Part shown: positions 8,199 through 16,217 of the stretch, one piece after another
Layout: every line of letters begins with the position of its first letter
Position numbering within the stretch: the stretch's first letter is position 1
Source: Bacteroidia bacterium
GTDB taxonomy: Bacteria; Bacteroidota; Bacteroidia; Flavobacteriales; Flavobacteriaceae
Direction of reading: 5' to 3'
NCBI GenBank assembly: GCA_030427585.1
Contig: JAUIBW010000040.1
Span: 1-44,033 of the forward strand
Length of the DNA stretch: 44,033 bases
Made by a program: the position numbers and the translations under genes
Notes under the pieces: generated by a model
Database searches by the model: none
Told to the model about the DNA's origin: nothing
Seen by the model: only the letters and a program-made list of their open reading frames with translations

Positions 8199-9842
8199 TT
8201 ATTTTTCCGCTATTATTGCTGGTAATATATATTCCTTCATCATTTTTTCTGTATTAGCGTGGGCATTTGGATTGTTATATGCAGAAGAAGTAATAACAAT
8301 AACAAAAGGAATATTTTTAAAGATAAAAATCTTATTTCCACCTCTACCACTACAAAAAGAAACTGGATAATCTCTACCATTAACAGTATATATTTTATTC
8401 CAGAAAAGGTAACCATAATAGCCATCTTTTATACCAGAATAGGCTTGTGATACTTGTTTTGATATACTTTTTTCTACCCATTTTTCTGTTATAATTTGTT
8501 TGCCATTCCATTTTCCTTTGTTTTTATATAATTGCCCATACTTAGCAAAGTCGATGGCTCTTAACTGTATTCCGCCAGCAGTATTACCGACCTTTTGTGG
8601 TGTGTATTGCCATTTATAATTGATAATATTAAGTGGTGCAAATAATTTTTTATCTGCATAAGAAATTAATCCTTCAGGAACAGATTTATGAATGATATCT
8701 CCTAAGATCACGACTCCAGCAGTAAAGTAAGTAAAGTCTTTTCCTATTGTTTTATCTTTCTGCATTGGTAAATCAAGTGAAAATTTAACCCAGTTATCGG
8801 TTGGATACATATTTTCTTCATTTCCTAAGCTATTATAATCACTATCATCACCCAGAAATCCCGAACTCATAGTTAGAAGAGATTTTAATGTTACAGAATC
8901 TTTCTTACTGCTATAATTTTTAAAGGATTTTAATTTGTAAAAATCTTTTAAAAATGCATTTTCACTATTGATATAGTTTTCTTTAATAGCAATCCCCAAT
9001 ATTGTAGATGCAAATGATTTCCCTACAGATCTAGAATCGTGTAAACTGTTTCTGTTTTCACCATTAAAATATTCTTCTATTAAAAGCTTATTTTCTTTTA
9101 TAACGACAACTCCATTAATATTTTCGAATCTCTTTTCAGCTATTTTTCTATTTAACGCTTCTATTTTGTGATGATCAAAACTATCTTTAGATAATTGCCA
9201 ACCACTATTGGGTTGTATTTTTTGGACAGGTATTAGACTTTCATCTATAGGAATTTTGGCCACTTCGATCGTTATATTTCCTTTAGCTAAAATCGCACCT
9301 ACTTTTAGCGTTTTTTCTTTTAAATAGGGTCTTACTTCAATAGTTAAAGAATGGTTACCTTCTGCGAGAACATCTTGCCCTCCACTTAATTTCATAAACT
9401 TCAGCCACATAAACCAACCCCAAAAATCAATCTGTTCGGGATACATTAATGGGACCATATGTTTAAGTTTGGTTGTTTTAGAATCTATAGTTCCTGCACC
9501 TTTGTTTAAATTTTCTACATGAACTTTTTTACCATCTACTAAAAACGAAAATTGAAAATTTCCTTTATTCAATAATTGATCTTGTGATAAACCCGGAGCT
9601 AATAATTTAAGGCTTTCGATAAGAGGTTTATCTAATGTAAAATGGAGGTTCAGAAACTCATCTTTATTAAGTGTAAAATTATTGACGTAGTTATTGGGTG
9701 TAGGTTTATTTTTTTTAAAGTCAACCTTTGAAAAAAATAGATTCTCAATTTCATTTGTCTGATAATCTTTTGGTGTTGAACTTTTACTAGTATTACAAGC
9801 CACGATGAAGCAAACAACAAGTATTAAATAATTTGATTTCAT
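8199..9842 (-). CDS. serine hydrolase lipoprotein, beta-lactamase-related (NylB-like group)
   Basis: The ATG at 9842 (MKSNYLILVVCFIVACN) gives a clean lipoprotein signal with C16 as lipidation site; an ATG at 9854 adds MKLK. Counting from 9854 (551 residues), about 40-205 form a separate N-terminal region with beta strands (LTIEVRPYLKEKTLKVGAIL). The hydrolase domain follows at about 240-545. The catalytic motif is S276-V-G-K279, with Y376 in YFTAGVVILG, and SGRGGNKIFIF near 502 as the third motif. These are the signatures of 6-aminohexanoate-dimer-hydrolase-like enzymes. Substrate unknown; likely outside the cytoplasm, membrane-anchored. A membrane AraC regulator lies upstream (stop at 9942), as with the other hydrolase at 1932-3011, though the two enzymes belong to different subgroups. 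Confidence 0.83.
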   Translation of the reverse strand: MKSNYLILVVCFIVACNTSKSSTPKDYQTNEIENLFFSKVDFKKNKPTPNNYVNNFTLNKDEFLNLHFTLDKPLIESLKLLAPGLSQDQLLNKGNFQFSFLVDGKKVHVENLNKGAGTIDSKTTKLKHMVPLMYPEQIDFWGWFMWLKFMKLSGGQDVLAEGNHSLTIEVRPYLKEKTLKVGAILAKGNITIEVAKIPIDESLIPVQKIQPNSGWQLSKDSFDHHKIEALNRKIAEKRFENINGVVVIKENKLLIEEYFNGENRNSLHDSRSVGKSFASTILGIAIKENYINSENAFLKDFYKLKSFKNYSSKKDSVTLKSLLTMSSGFLGDDSDYNSLGNEENMYPTDNWVKFSLDLPMQKDKTIGKDFTYFTAGVVILGDIIHKSVPEGLISYADKKLFAPLNIINYKWQYTPQKVGNTAGGIQLRAIDFAKYGQLYKNKGKWNGKQIITEKWVEKSISKQVSQAYSGIKDGYYGYLFWNKIYTVNGRDYPVSFCSGRGGNKIFIFKNIPFVIVITSSAYNNPNAHANTEKMMKEYILPAIIAEK

Positions 9843-9853
9843 TTTTAATTTCA

Positions 9854-9866
9854 TTTTTGATTGATA
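9854..9866 (-). promoter_or_regulatory. shared leader motif TATCAATCAAAAA, copy 2
   Basis: Identical to 3023-3035 and again 11 bases before the preferred hydrolase ATG (9842). The same spacing supports 9842 rather than 9854 as the start codon. See copy 1 for possible roles. Confidence 0.4.
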
Positions 9867-9941
9867 ATTGAATTATTCAACAAACATAAATCTACCAGGG
9901 CTTACAAAAGCTCCATATTATAGAATGGGACTCATTTAATA

Positions 9942-11075
9942 CTATTGAGAGTCATTTTTTATTGACTTTTTATAATGTAAAGGAGTGATCCCCTTAATAT
10001 TTTTAAAGACTCTGTTAAAAGTTGTTTTTGAATTAAAACCACACTCAAAAGACAAACCTAATAAGGTTATGTGATCATAATTACCACTATCTAATTTTTC
10101 GATAATAGCATTTACACGATATTCATTTACAAAGTCCGAGAAATTTTTATTCAAACCATCGTTTATTACTTTAGACAAAATATTGGGGTGCATATTAAGA
10201 TTTTCTGCTAAAGATTTTAACGTTAATTCTGAATTAAGATAAAAACGATTAGCTACCATTTGTTCTTTTAACCAAGATGCTTTTTTGAAGATTTCTTCAG
10301 ATGGCTTTTCTTTATCAATATTATTTTCTCTATTAACCTCTAGTAAAATTACTTCTGGTCTTAAAAAAGCTTCTGCACTAATCCAAATAGTGATAATAGA
10401 CAGTACTACATAAATTGGATAATAATCACTTATGCTTAACTGAAAATTAAACACTATATAATCAATAATAGTATAGGGTGTCCATAAAAACCAAAGTACA
10501 GCAAATATGATAATCAACCTATATAACCATCTTAAACTATATGCATCATTATTGCTGTAATTTTTATTTAACCATATATGATAAGCTTTAATTTCTTTTA
10601 GGGCATATAAACAATAGGTTACTATAGAAATAATTGCAAAAAACTGAACGATAGGCATTAATTGAAGGTAGGTATTTGTTTCTATACCAATAGTATCATT
10701 AACCAGTGCATCACGACTAATCATAAAATGTATCGTGAGTTCTATTATTAATGGTAAAAAATGAATGCTGTCTCTTTTAGAAAGACGGTGGCTAAAGTTG
10801 GTTATTTTTTTTACATATAAATATAATAGTGGTCCAAGAGCTAAAGAGTAATTTAATGGTATTAAATAAAAATGTGGTATATAATTATTGATTTGAAAAT
10901 CCAAACTCAATATCCAAATATTCCAAAAAACAATAATAAAAGTAACTAAGCCAAGTAGTACATTAGCTTTTTTATTTATCCGCTTAGTAAAAATAAGTAA
11001 TAGTCCAAATGTGGTTCCTATGAATATAGATGCTATTATAATAAGATTAAAAATATTTAAATTGAATTCACACAT
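9942..11075 (-). CDS. membrane-anchored AraC family regulator (multi-TM sensor + HTH)
   Basis: A 377-residue protein. Residues 1-240 hold about seven hydrophobic helices (IFNLIIIASIFIGTTFGLLLIF, then ANVLLGLVTFIIVFWNIWIL, and so on). A linker at about 250-285 leads to the AraC DNA-binding domain, ending ITLLGLSFECGFNSKTTFNRVFKNIKGITPLHYKK. Domain order and C-terminal sequence match the protein at 3178-4323, so the two are paralogues. The predicted role is membrane sensing of an extracellular or membrane signal and direct transcription control. The serine hydrolase gene starts 99 bases downstream on the same strand and is the probable target. Confidence 0.85.
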   Translation of the reverse strand: MCEFNLNIFNLIIIASIFIGTTFGLLLIFTKRINKKANVLLGLVTFIIVFWNIWILSLDFQINNYIPHFYLIPLNYSLALGPLLYLYVKKITNFSHRLSKRDSIHFLPLIIELTIHFMISRDALVNDTIGIETNTYLQLMPIVQFFAIISIVTYCLYALKEIKAYHIWLNKNYSNNDAYSLRWLYRLIIIFAVLWFLWTPYTIIDYIVFNFQLSISDYYPIYVVLSIITIWISAEAFLRPEVILLEVNRENNIDKEKPSEEIFKKASWLKEQMVANRFYLNSELTLKSLAENLNMHPNILSKVINDGLNKNFSDFVNEYRVNAIIEKLDSGNYDHITLLGLSFECGFNSKTTFNRVFKNIKGITPLHYKKSIKNDSQ

Positions 11076-11476
11076 TATTGTATTCTTCTTTTATAAAACT
11101 ATCTATTTATAAGTAGACCCGAATTTTATAACAATGCTAATTCACTTTATTATAAGTGTATTCAGTATCTGTGATTATAATATTTTTGAAAGCTGATTTT
11201 GGTAATGTTTTTAGTTTGTTTATGATGTTTCTTCAGTTTTTTGTCAATATCTATTGCTTGTTGTGTGCGCTTCTCGAAGGGAGCATATTTAACCTACAAA
11301 TTATTAATATTTTTTATAACTGATTTAATTCTGAGGTCTAAATAGTAATGAAGTGGTTTAAATTTTATTTTGATTATTCCAAAATTACGGAAGTTTGCTT
11401 AGTCTAATACCATTTCCAATCTAAATTTACTCAATAAAACCGCATCTTTTTGTATAATATTATTAAATTCTATATT
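11076..11476. other. AT-rich gene-free stretch
   Basis: No reading frame with protein-like content is seen on either strand, and no clear promoter or terminator. It probably holds the promoter of the membrane AraC gene at its left end, and merges on the right into decayed coding sequence. Confidence 0.4.
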
Positions 11477-11792
11477 TTATAAATTCCTCATTTCTAGTAA
11501 TCTTTTTGGCAAAAATTTTATTCCAATATTAAATAAATAAAGATCTTCTATTTCTTTGAGTTTAGAAAAATCCTCAACTCATTTTAGGCACTAATTTTAT
11601 AGGGTTATATACAAATGACAAACGTTTGAATGTTTTATTTTGTTTTAAACATTCTAGAATCTTAGTTAAATTATTTTCTCTTAAATCCAGACTAACCAAA
11701 TACCTATGTTTACTAAAAAAATAAGAGATTTCCTCTAGTCGATTTTCTTCAAAAGATACAATTTCTGTGGTTCCTAATCTACAAATTATCAT
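11477..11792 (-). pseudogene. leucine-rich-repeat protein remnant, frameshifted
   Basis: From 11792 down to 11574 a 72-residue frame contains LRR-like units: RYLVSLDLRENNLTKILECL and KTFKRLSFVYNPIKLVPKM. After its stop, the next frame continues the repeat pattern: DFSKLKEIEDLYLFNIGIKFLPKRLL, ending at a stop at 11477-11479. So a single-base shift splits one LRR protein of about 100 residues. The upstream part is missing, since full LRR proteins are longer. It lies in a stretch with other broken frames, which favours true decay over a sequencing error. Confidence 0.55.
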
Positions 11793-11967
11793 TATATCTT
11801 CTTATGTATTTTGAGAATTGCAATCTAGCTTATTTCTTCAAATGGGATCACTTTATCGTTTCTTGAAACTAATCTATCAAGCCTTCTTATTAACTTAACA
11901 TTTCACTCAGGAACTTTTTTCCAGGTATAACTCTAGCAGTTTAACTAGGGCCTCTTTTCTTTTATTA

Positions 11968-12142
11968 CTATAACAAAGGTTCTACAACTACTAGCCCTCG
12001 TTCTCTCAAAGCACAAATTGCCGTTTGCTGAACATATCTATCAAGATTACAAATATGCTTTTCATTAATTTTCATTTTGCCATTTATCTCAGGTAAAAGT
12101 TTGTGTAAAATATATTCTAATCTATTTTGTTTTATAAGGTGT
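11968..12142 (-). pseudogene. short coding remnant
   Basis: A stop-to-stop frame of about 57 residues with protein-like content: NRLEYILHKLLPEINGKMKINEKH, then DRYVQQTAICALRERGLVVVEPLL. No start codon with a convincing ribosome site is seen. It is followed in another frame by KEALVKLLELYLEKSS, suggesting further shifts. I cannot name the family. It lies directly downstream of the broken orphan at 12159-12798. Confidence 0.3.
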
Positions 12143-12158
12143 TTTTATCTTTTTCAAA

Positions 12159-12798
12159 TTAGTTTATCAACATAATAGCAACAGGCCACCTTTCGTGTCT
12201 AGTCATGGTAACCCAAAATGGCGCCCTACTTTTCAACTCTAATTCTATAGTACTTCCTCTTAATTGTTCGCAAGCCTCATAACCAACTTTATAATTCCAA
12301 ACTTGAAAATAATCGGTTATTACAGAATCTATATCTTCAGGTAAATTATCTTGTTTTTTAGACAGCTCTTCTATAGCTGGGTTTATTTTTTGTACCATTT
12401 CATTAATTGCAATTGAAACAGGAATTTCTGAAAAATCTTCATCAATTAGATCGCCGTGTTCAAGTTCTAATTCAATACCAGACCATTCATTAGGACCTAG
12501 ATCGGTTTAGACAACTTTCCTTTAGTTATACAACTGTCTAATCCATATGCTAACGCTCCACCAATTTCACTACCACTATAATACCATTGAAAATCTAGAG
12601 CTTTGATTTCATCTTTTTCTACACAATGCTGCAAAGCACATCTAATTCCATCATAAAATTCTTTTTTAACCTCTTCTCTTGGTAAACTATTAAGTATTTG
12701 GTCTACTTTTTTTAATAATGATTCTAGTTTATTTTTTTTTTAAGCCAACCTCTAATTTCATTTTCTTTTTTTATTAACCTTTTTCCAAATTCATCCAT
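12159..12798 (-). pseudogene. orphan protein gene with two frameshifts
   Basis: Starting at ATG 12798, the frame MDEFGKRLIKKENEIRGWLKKK shifts at a run of ten A (minus strand). A second frame runs NKLESLLKKVDQILNSLPREEVKKEF and LDFQWYYSGSEIGGALAYGLD and stops near 12509. The third frame picks up at once with DLGPNEWSGIELELEHGDLIDEDF and runs to 12159 (about 79 residues after MVQKINPAIEEL, ending WPVAIMLIN). Joined, they give about 210 residues of consistent acidic soluble protein. No family recognised. One shift at a homopolymer could be an error; two shifts plus neighbouring remnants suggest decay. Confidence 0.55.
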
Positions 12799-12823
12799 GT
12801 TTTAGTTCAAATTTTAATATCAT

Positions 12824-12960
12824 TGTAGGCAATGTGTTTGTATATGATTAGTTGCGTGGTTAAGCACGTAATTAACGAATAAAAACCGAATAGAAAGTCC
12901 GCGAGGGTTTTCGTAAGTAGTCTAGAATCAAGCAATTAATCTTTCACGTTGTTGCCTGTA
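12824..12960. repeat. cassette-flanking imperfect palindrome, copy A
   Basis: The left arm (TGTAGGCAATGTG, then ATTAGTTGCGTG) and right arm (CAAGCAATTAAT, then CACGTTGTTGCCTGTA) are imperfect reverse complements over about 35 bases. A GGTTAAGCAC core motif (12859-12868) is shared with copies B and C. Length is about 137 bases. The stop codon of the DUF4932 gene lies a few bases beyond its right end (12965). No transposase is nearby. Confidence 0.6.
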
Positions 12961-12964
12961 GTTT

Positions 12965-14008
12965 TTATTTCATTCGATCAACTAAAATTGGATAAAACTC
13001 ACTAAATTTCGAATATTTTTCTCTGTTATTTTCATATTCTTTTAAAATTTCTACAATATTATCTACTAATAAAAACCCAATAGATTTTTCGTAGTCTAAA
13101 AGTTCTTTAGCTTTTTCTATTCCAAAATTTTTATTTGCTATTCTTATTGTTATTGCTCTTATTATAAGTTCGTTAAAAAGATATTTCCATTCGTTATAAG
13201 CTTGGCTTTTTCCATCTTTTTTTAAACTTTCAGTATAATATTTTTCTTTAATAGTTTCTATTTCATTTTGAAATTTTTCAGTTAAAGGATTTACGAAGGA
13301 ATGACCAAATTCGTGTAAAATCATATCCATTTCAAGATATTCTTTTTCAAAATATGGGATATGTTCAATTTCTCCATTTGGTCCAATTATAGCATAAACT
13401 TCTTTTTTTCCATCTGCTATAAATTTTGAATTAAAACCTCCTGAATGAACTAATGGAGAGAGAATTAAATTATAGGAACCCAATTTACTTCCGTAATATT
13501 TTTCTAAATAAGCCGGAAGATGTTGAATAGATTTAGATTGTTTAACTTGATTAATTACTTTCTCATTCAATTCTTTTACTTCGATTAAATAGGCTCGAAA
13601 TAAAGAATCTTGATTAAAGGAAATAAATTCTTTTTTGAATTTTTTAATTAGATAGTCTCCTTTACTTTCATCAAAAGATTCTGGATTTATGACTTCTCTT
13701 ACTTTATTTAATTCAGGAAATTCTCCGAACTGTAGAACCCAATCTGTAACGTTATTAAAATTAAAGCCGTGTTTTTTAGATAATGTATCAAATAAAGCTA
13801 CTGCCTTATGGTTTTTCAGAGCTTTAAAATTATTTTTTAGCTTTGATTTGTAAAGATTGTCGTGATTACTAACTAGAAAGTAATTATCTAAAAATGCTAT
13901 TGTATAGATGGTCTCTATCCTTTCATCAATTGTGATGTTTAATTCTGGTTTTTGTCCGATACTTTTTAATGAAACTAAAAGTAGAAATAGTAACATATAT
14001 ATTTTCAT
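12965..14008 (-). CDS. DUF4932 family putative secreted metalloprotease
   Basis: The ATG at 14008 (MKIYMLLFLLLVSLKSIGQ) gives a clean signal peptide; a frame extension to 14044 adds twelve residues in front and is unlikely. The protein is about 347 residues. In the longer numbering H244-E-F-G-H248 forms an HExxH zinc site inside MILHEFGHSFVNPL, the hallmark of the DUF4932 family. NYFLVSNHD near 54-62 and a cluster NELIIRAITIRIA downstream of the zinc site match the family pattern. The likely role is a zinc-dependent peptidase in the periplasm or outside the cell, substrate unknown. It is a single gene between repeat copies A and B. Confidence 0.75.
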   Translation of the reverse strand: MKIYMLLFLLLVSLKSIGQKPELNITIDERIETIYTIAFLDNYFLVSNHDNLYKSKLKNNFKALKNHKAVALFDTLSKKHGFNFNNVTDWVLQFGEFPELNKVREVINPESFDESKGDYLIKKFKKEFISFNQDSLFRAYLIEVKELNEKVINQVKQSKSIQHLPAYLEKYYGSKLGSYNLILSPLVHSGGFNSKFIADGKKEVYAIIGPNGEIEHIPYFEKEYLEMDMILHEFGHSFVNPLTEKFQNEIETIKEKYYTESLKKDGKSQAYNEWKYLFNELIIRAITIRIANKNFGIEKAKELLDYEKSIGFLLVDNIVEILKEYENNREKYSKFSEFYPILVDRMK

Positions 14009-14066
14009 TAATTGTGTTTTCAAATAAAGATTAATTTTGTTCAAAATTGTTGCAGTTTTAAATTAC

Positions 14067-14197
14067 TGGCAACGGTCTTATATATAAAAATTAGCGGGTT
14101 TTTAAGCGTAAACTTTTCGGTTTAGACCTGGCTCTAAATTTATGAAAACGACTTTAGATTAAGCACTTAAACCGCTATTTTTATTTACGTTGTTGGA
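14067..14197. repeat. cassette-flanking imperfect palindrome, copy B
   Basis: The left arm GGCAACGG...TAAAAATTAGCGGG...TTTTTAAGCG and the right arm AAGCACTTAAACCGC, TATTTTTA, ACGTTGTTGG are imperfect reverse complements, with a few extra bases in the left arm. It contains GATTAAGCAC. About 131 bases long. It separates the DUF4932 gene from the ArsR operon; the YdeI gene stop (14210) lies 13 bases past the right end. Confidence 0.6.
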
Positions 14198-14209
14198 GGT
14201 AGTATTTTT

Positions 14210-14788
14210 TTATCTTTCGTTGTGTCCTTTTCCATCAAAAATTTTTGGTTTCGATTTTTCAATTCTAGAAGCTCTTGTTTTGGTTTGTTTTGCATCTGAA
14301 AAGTGAAGCAAATAGCTTCTTTGTCTTCCTGGTGTTAGATTGTAAAATGCAGTCTTAAATTCCGAGTTATTCTCAAATTCTTGTTCAAGTTCTTCAGGTA
14401 TTTCATATTCCGAAGTCTTTTTCATCTTGACTTCTAAACCTGCCTTTTCTACTTCTATTGCCTCAAAAATATAGGCTTTAATAATTGTATTTAAGTCATT
14501 GATTTGCTCTTTGTCTGTAAACCGTATTTGACGAGCCGATTGTACGTTTTCTGTCTGTTGTATCAAAATGTTTTCGGCATCTTTTAGCAATACTCCTTTA
14601 TGAAAAAGTAAAGCACAATATTCCTTAAAACCGTGAATGAGGACTATGTTTTTGCCTTGAAATGTGTAGCAAGGGTGCATCCATTTAAAATCTTCATTAA
14701 GTCCACACTCCAAGCAAATTTCTCTCAACAAAATGATTTCTTCTTTCCAATTTTTGATTTTGTCTATATACCTGTCAACTTTTTCCAT
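14210..14788 (-). CDS. YdeI/OmpD-associated family protein (DUF1801 + C-terminal OmdA domain)
   Basis: A 192-residue soluble protein. The N-terminal half (about 15-115) matches the DUF1801/YdhG-like fold: EDFKWMHPCYTFQGKNIVLIHGFKEYCALLFHKG. The C-terminal part (about 130-190) matches the YdeI-associated domain: IPEELEQEFENNSEFKTAFYNLTPGRQRSYLLHFSDAKQTKTRASRIEK. The biochemical role of this family is not known to me. It is the last gene of a tight four-gene operon; its ATG lies 2 bases after the DoxX stop. The same company (ArsR, SRPBCC, DoxX) is common in Bacteroidetes. Confidence 0.8.
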   Translation of the reverse strand: MEKVDRYIDKIKNWKEEIILLREICLECGLNEDFKWMHPCYTFQGKNIVLIHGFKEYCALLFHKGVLLKDAENILIQQTENVQSARQIRFTDKEQINDLNTIIKAYIFEAIEVEKAGLEVKMKKTSEYEIPEELEQEFENNSEFKTAFYNLTPGRQRSYLLHFSDAKQTKTRASRIEKSKPKIFDGKGHNER

Positions 14789-14790
14789 AT

Positions 14791-15180
14791 CTATTTTTGT
14801 TTTTGTAATTCAATGATTTTTAGGTCGTTTGGTCTGAAATACCAAGAAGTAACCGTTACTAAAAGCAAAATAATTGAAGGTAACGTTTCTGTTATGGGTT
14901 GCCCAACTGCAATATGTGAAATGGTTGCTCCAGACATTACAAAGAAAAATCCTGCATAAGCCCATTCTTTTAGCAAAGGTTTTTTAGGAATTAAAATGGC
15001 TGTTACACCTAAAACTTTCCAAGTTCCAAGAATTGATAGCAAATAGAGTGGGTAGCCAAGTTGGGTAATTATTTCGTTGTATCCACCAATTTGAAGCATT
15101 TGCTGAATTCTACCTGCCGACATTCCGAATGATAGGAAAATTGTTGAAGCCCAATAGATTATTTTATTCGTTTTGGTCAT
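14791..15180 (-). CDS. DoxX-like family membrane protein
   Basis: A 129-residue protein with four membrane helices at about 8-24, 42-62, 69-88 and 95-113. The DoxX-like signature is seen in FLSFGMSAGRIQQML, GYPLYLLSILGTWKVLGVTAIL and LKEWAYAGFFFVMSGATISHIAVG. DoxX-like proteins are linked to membrane redox processes, but a specific reaction cannot be given. Gap to the SRPBCC gene is 7 bases and to YdeI 2 bases, so it is translated from the ArsR-controlled transcript. Confidence 0.85.
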   Translation of the reverse strand: MTKTNKIIYWASTIFLSFGMSAGRIQQMLQIGGYNEIITQLGYPLYLLSILGTWKVLGVTAILIPKKPLLKEWAYAGFFFVMSGATISHIAVGQPITETLPSIILLLVTVTSWYFRPNDLKIIELQKQK

Positions 15181-15187
15181 TTCGTAA

Positions 15188-15652
15188 TTATTTTGATTTG
15201 GTCAATATTTCTTCCAATCTGTTGTGTGCCCAATTGACACCTTGCTTGAATGGAAGCTTTAAATTTTGGTCTCTGTGATTTTTGGACTGATAGATTATTT
15301 GCTGTTTTAGTCTGCTTGTCGCTTCGGTCAATTTCTCGAATTCATAAATTTCGAGTTGAACGCCAAAAGGCATATTTTCCATTTCAAAAGTTCGAATGAT
15401 TTTTTGGTTTGTTGTAAAGTCGTGTATCGTTCCATTAAATCCGATTTCGTTGCCTTTTGGGTCGGGAGTTGAAAACTGGTAGCTTCCGTGTTTTTGGAAG
15501 TTGAATTTTAGCACTTTTATTCCCATCCATTGCTCGATTAACTTTGGTTCGGTGTATGCTTTGAACAAAAGTTCTACAGGCAAGTCAAACGTTCGTTTTA
15601 TGAGTATATCCTGTTTGCCATCTTCGGCTATGACGTTTGTTTTTTGTTCCAT
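15188..15652 (-). CDS. SRPBCC (AHSA1-like) domain protein
   Basis: A 154-residue soluble protein of the START/Bet v 1 superfamily. Visible features: IKRTFDLPVELLFKAYTEPKLIEQWMG at residues about 18-44, the classical AHSA1 opening; YQFSTPDPKGNEIGFNGTIHDF; IIRTFEMENMPFG; and the C-terminal helix LKLPFKQGVNWAHNRLEEIL. Such domains bind hydrophobic ligands. Position between ArsR (3-base gap) and DoxX (7-base gap) places it in the operon. A copy of TATCAATCAAAAA ends 8 bases before its ATG, within the arsR 3' end. Confidence 0.85.
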   Translation of the reverse strand: MEQKTNVIAEDGKQDILIKRTFDLPVELLFKAYTEPKLIEQWMGIKVLKFNFQKHGSYQFSTPDPKGNEIGFNGTIHDFTTNQKIIRTFEMENMPFGVQLEIYEFEKLTEATSRLKQQIIYQSKNHRDQNLKLPFKQGVNWAHNRLEEILTKSK

Positions 15653-15655
15653 ATT

Positions 15656-15979
15656 TTATTTTTTTGATTGATAGTTTTTCATTACCGATTCCAATTTGTT
15701 AAATCTGTCGTCCCATAGTTTTCTATAAGGTTCGATAAATTCCGCTATTTCTTTTATTCCGTTCGGATTTAGGTGATAGTAAATTTCTCGCCCTTTTTGT
15801 TCCTGCTCCAAAATTTCACACTCGGTAAGGATTTGAATGTGTTTTGAAATGGTTTGCCTTGAATAGTCAAAATTTTCAGCAATCGCTGTCGGTGTCATAG
15901 GTTGTAGTGCAACTAAAGAAATGATTGTTCTTCGAGTTGGGTCAGCAATGGCTTGGAAAACATCTCGTCTTAATTTCAT
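15656..15979 (-). CDS. ArsR/SmtB family winged-helix repressor
   Basis: The ATG at 15979 (MKLRRDVFQAIADPTRRTII) is chosen. A longer frame begins with TTG at 16012, but it would cover the likely operator and lacks family support. The product is 107 residues with a winged helix: ADPTRRTIISLVALQPMTPTAIAENFDYSRQTISKHIQILTECEILEQEQKGREIYYHLN. No cysteine pair of the metal-binding type is seen in the recognition helix, so the signal is probably not a metal. It heads the operon ArsR-SRPBCC-DoxX-YdeI (gaps 3, 7 and 2 bases). Repeats just upstream (15983-16026) are likely its autoregulatory sites. Confidence 0.87.
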   Translation of the reverse strand: MKLRRDVFQAIADPTRRTIISLVALQPMTPTAIAENFDYSRQTISKHIQILTECEILEQEQKGREIYYHLNPNGIKEIAEFIEPYRKLWDDRFNKLESVMKNYQSKK

Positions 15980-15982
15980 TAC

Positions 15983-16026
15983 GCAGTTATTTGACTGCAA
16001 AAATAAGCGCAACCATTTGACTGCGC
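15983..16026. promoter_or_regulatory. candidate ArsR operator region
   Basis: Two inverted repeats lie directly before the arsR ATG: GCAGT-N6-ACTGC (15983-15998) and GCGCA-N10-TGCGC (16007-16026). A 10-base direct repeat ATTTGACTGC occurs at 15989-15998 and 16015-16024, 26 bases apart. This arrangement fits binding of a dimeric winged-helix repressor to two sites on its own promoter. Confidence 0.45.
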
Positions 16027-16086
16027 AAATTTTTCGTTTTAAAATTTTGGAATTAATAGACGGTTTTTGGTCTGATTATATTACCA

Positions 16087-16217
16087 CCAACAACGGTCAC
16101 ATATAACCGTCAGTTACGGGTTAATATTCGATAATTTCCGGTTAAGCACAGACGTTAGCAATTCCGAGTGGATTCGGACTTAGTCAAATCCGCCGTAATT
16201 GCGGTTATACATTGTTT
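16087..16217. repeat. cassette-flanking imperfect palindrome, copy C
   Basis: The left arm AACAACGG...TATAACCGTCAGTTACGG and the right arm CCGTAATTGCGGTTATACATTGTT are reverse complements apart from a few extra bases in the left arm. The centre has GGTTAAGCAC and a small hairpin TCCGA-GTGGAT-TCGGA. About 131 bases. The stop codon of the gene at 16205-16696 lies inside the right arm. Confidence 0.65.

Noticed and set aside
12824..16217. A classical integron with integrase
   Set aside because: No tyrosine recombinase or attI-like site is in the window; only the cassette-like repeats support the idea, so it is kept as a hypothesis.
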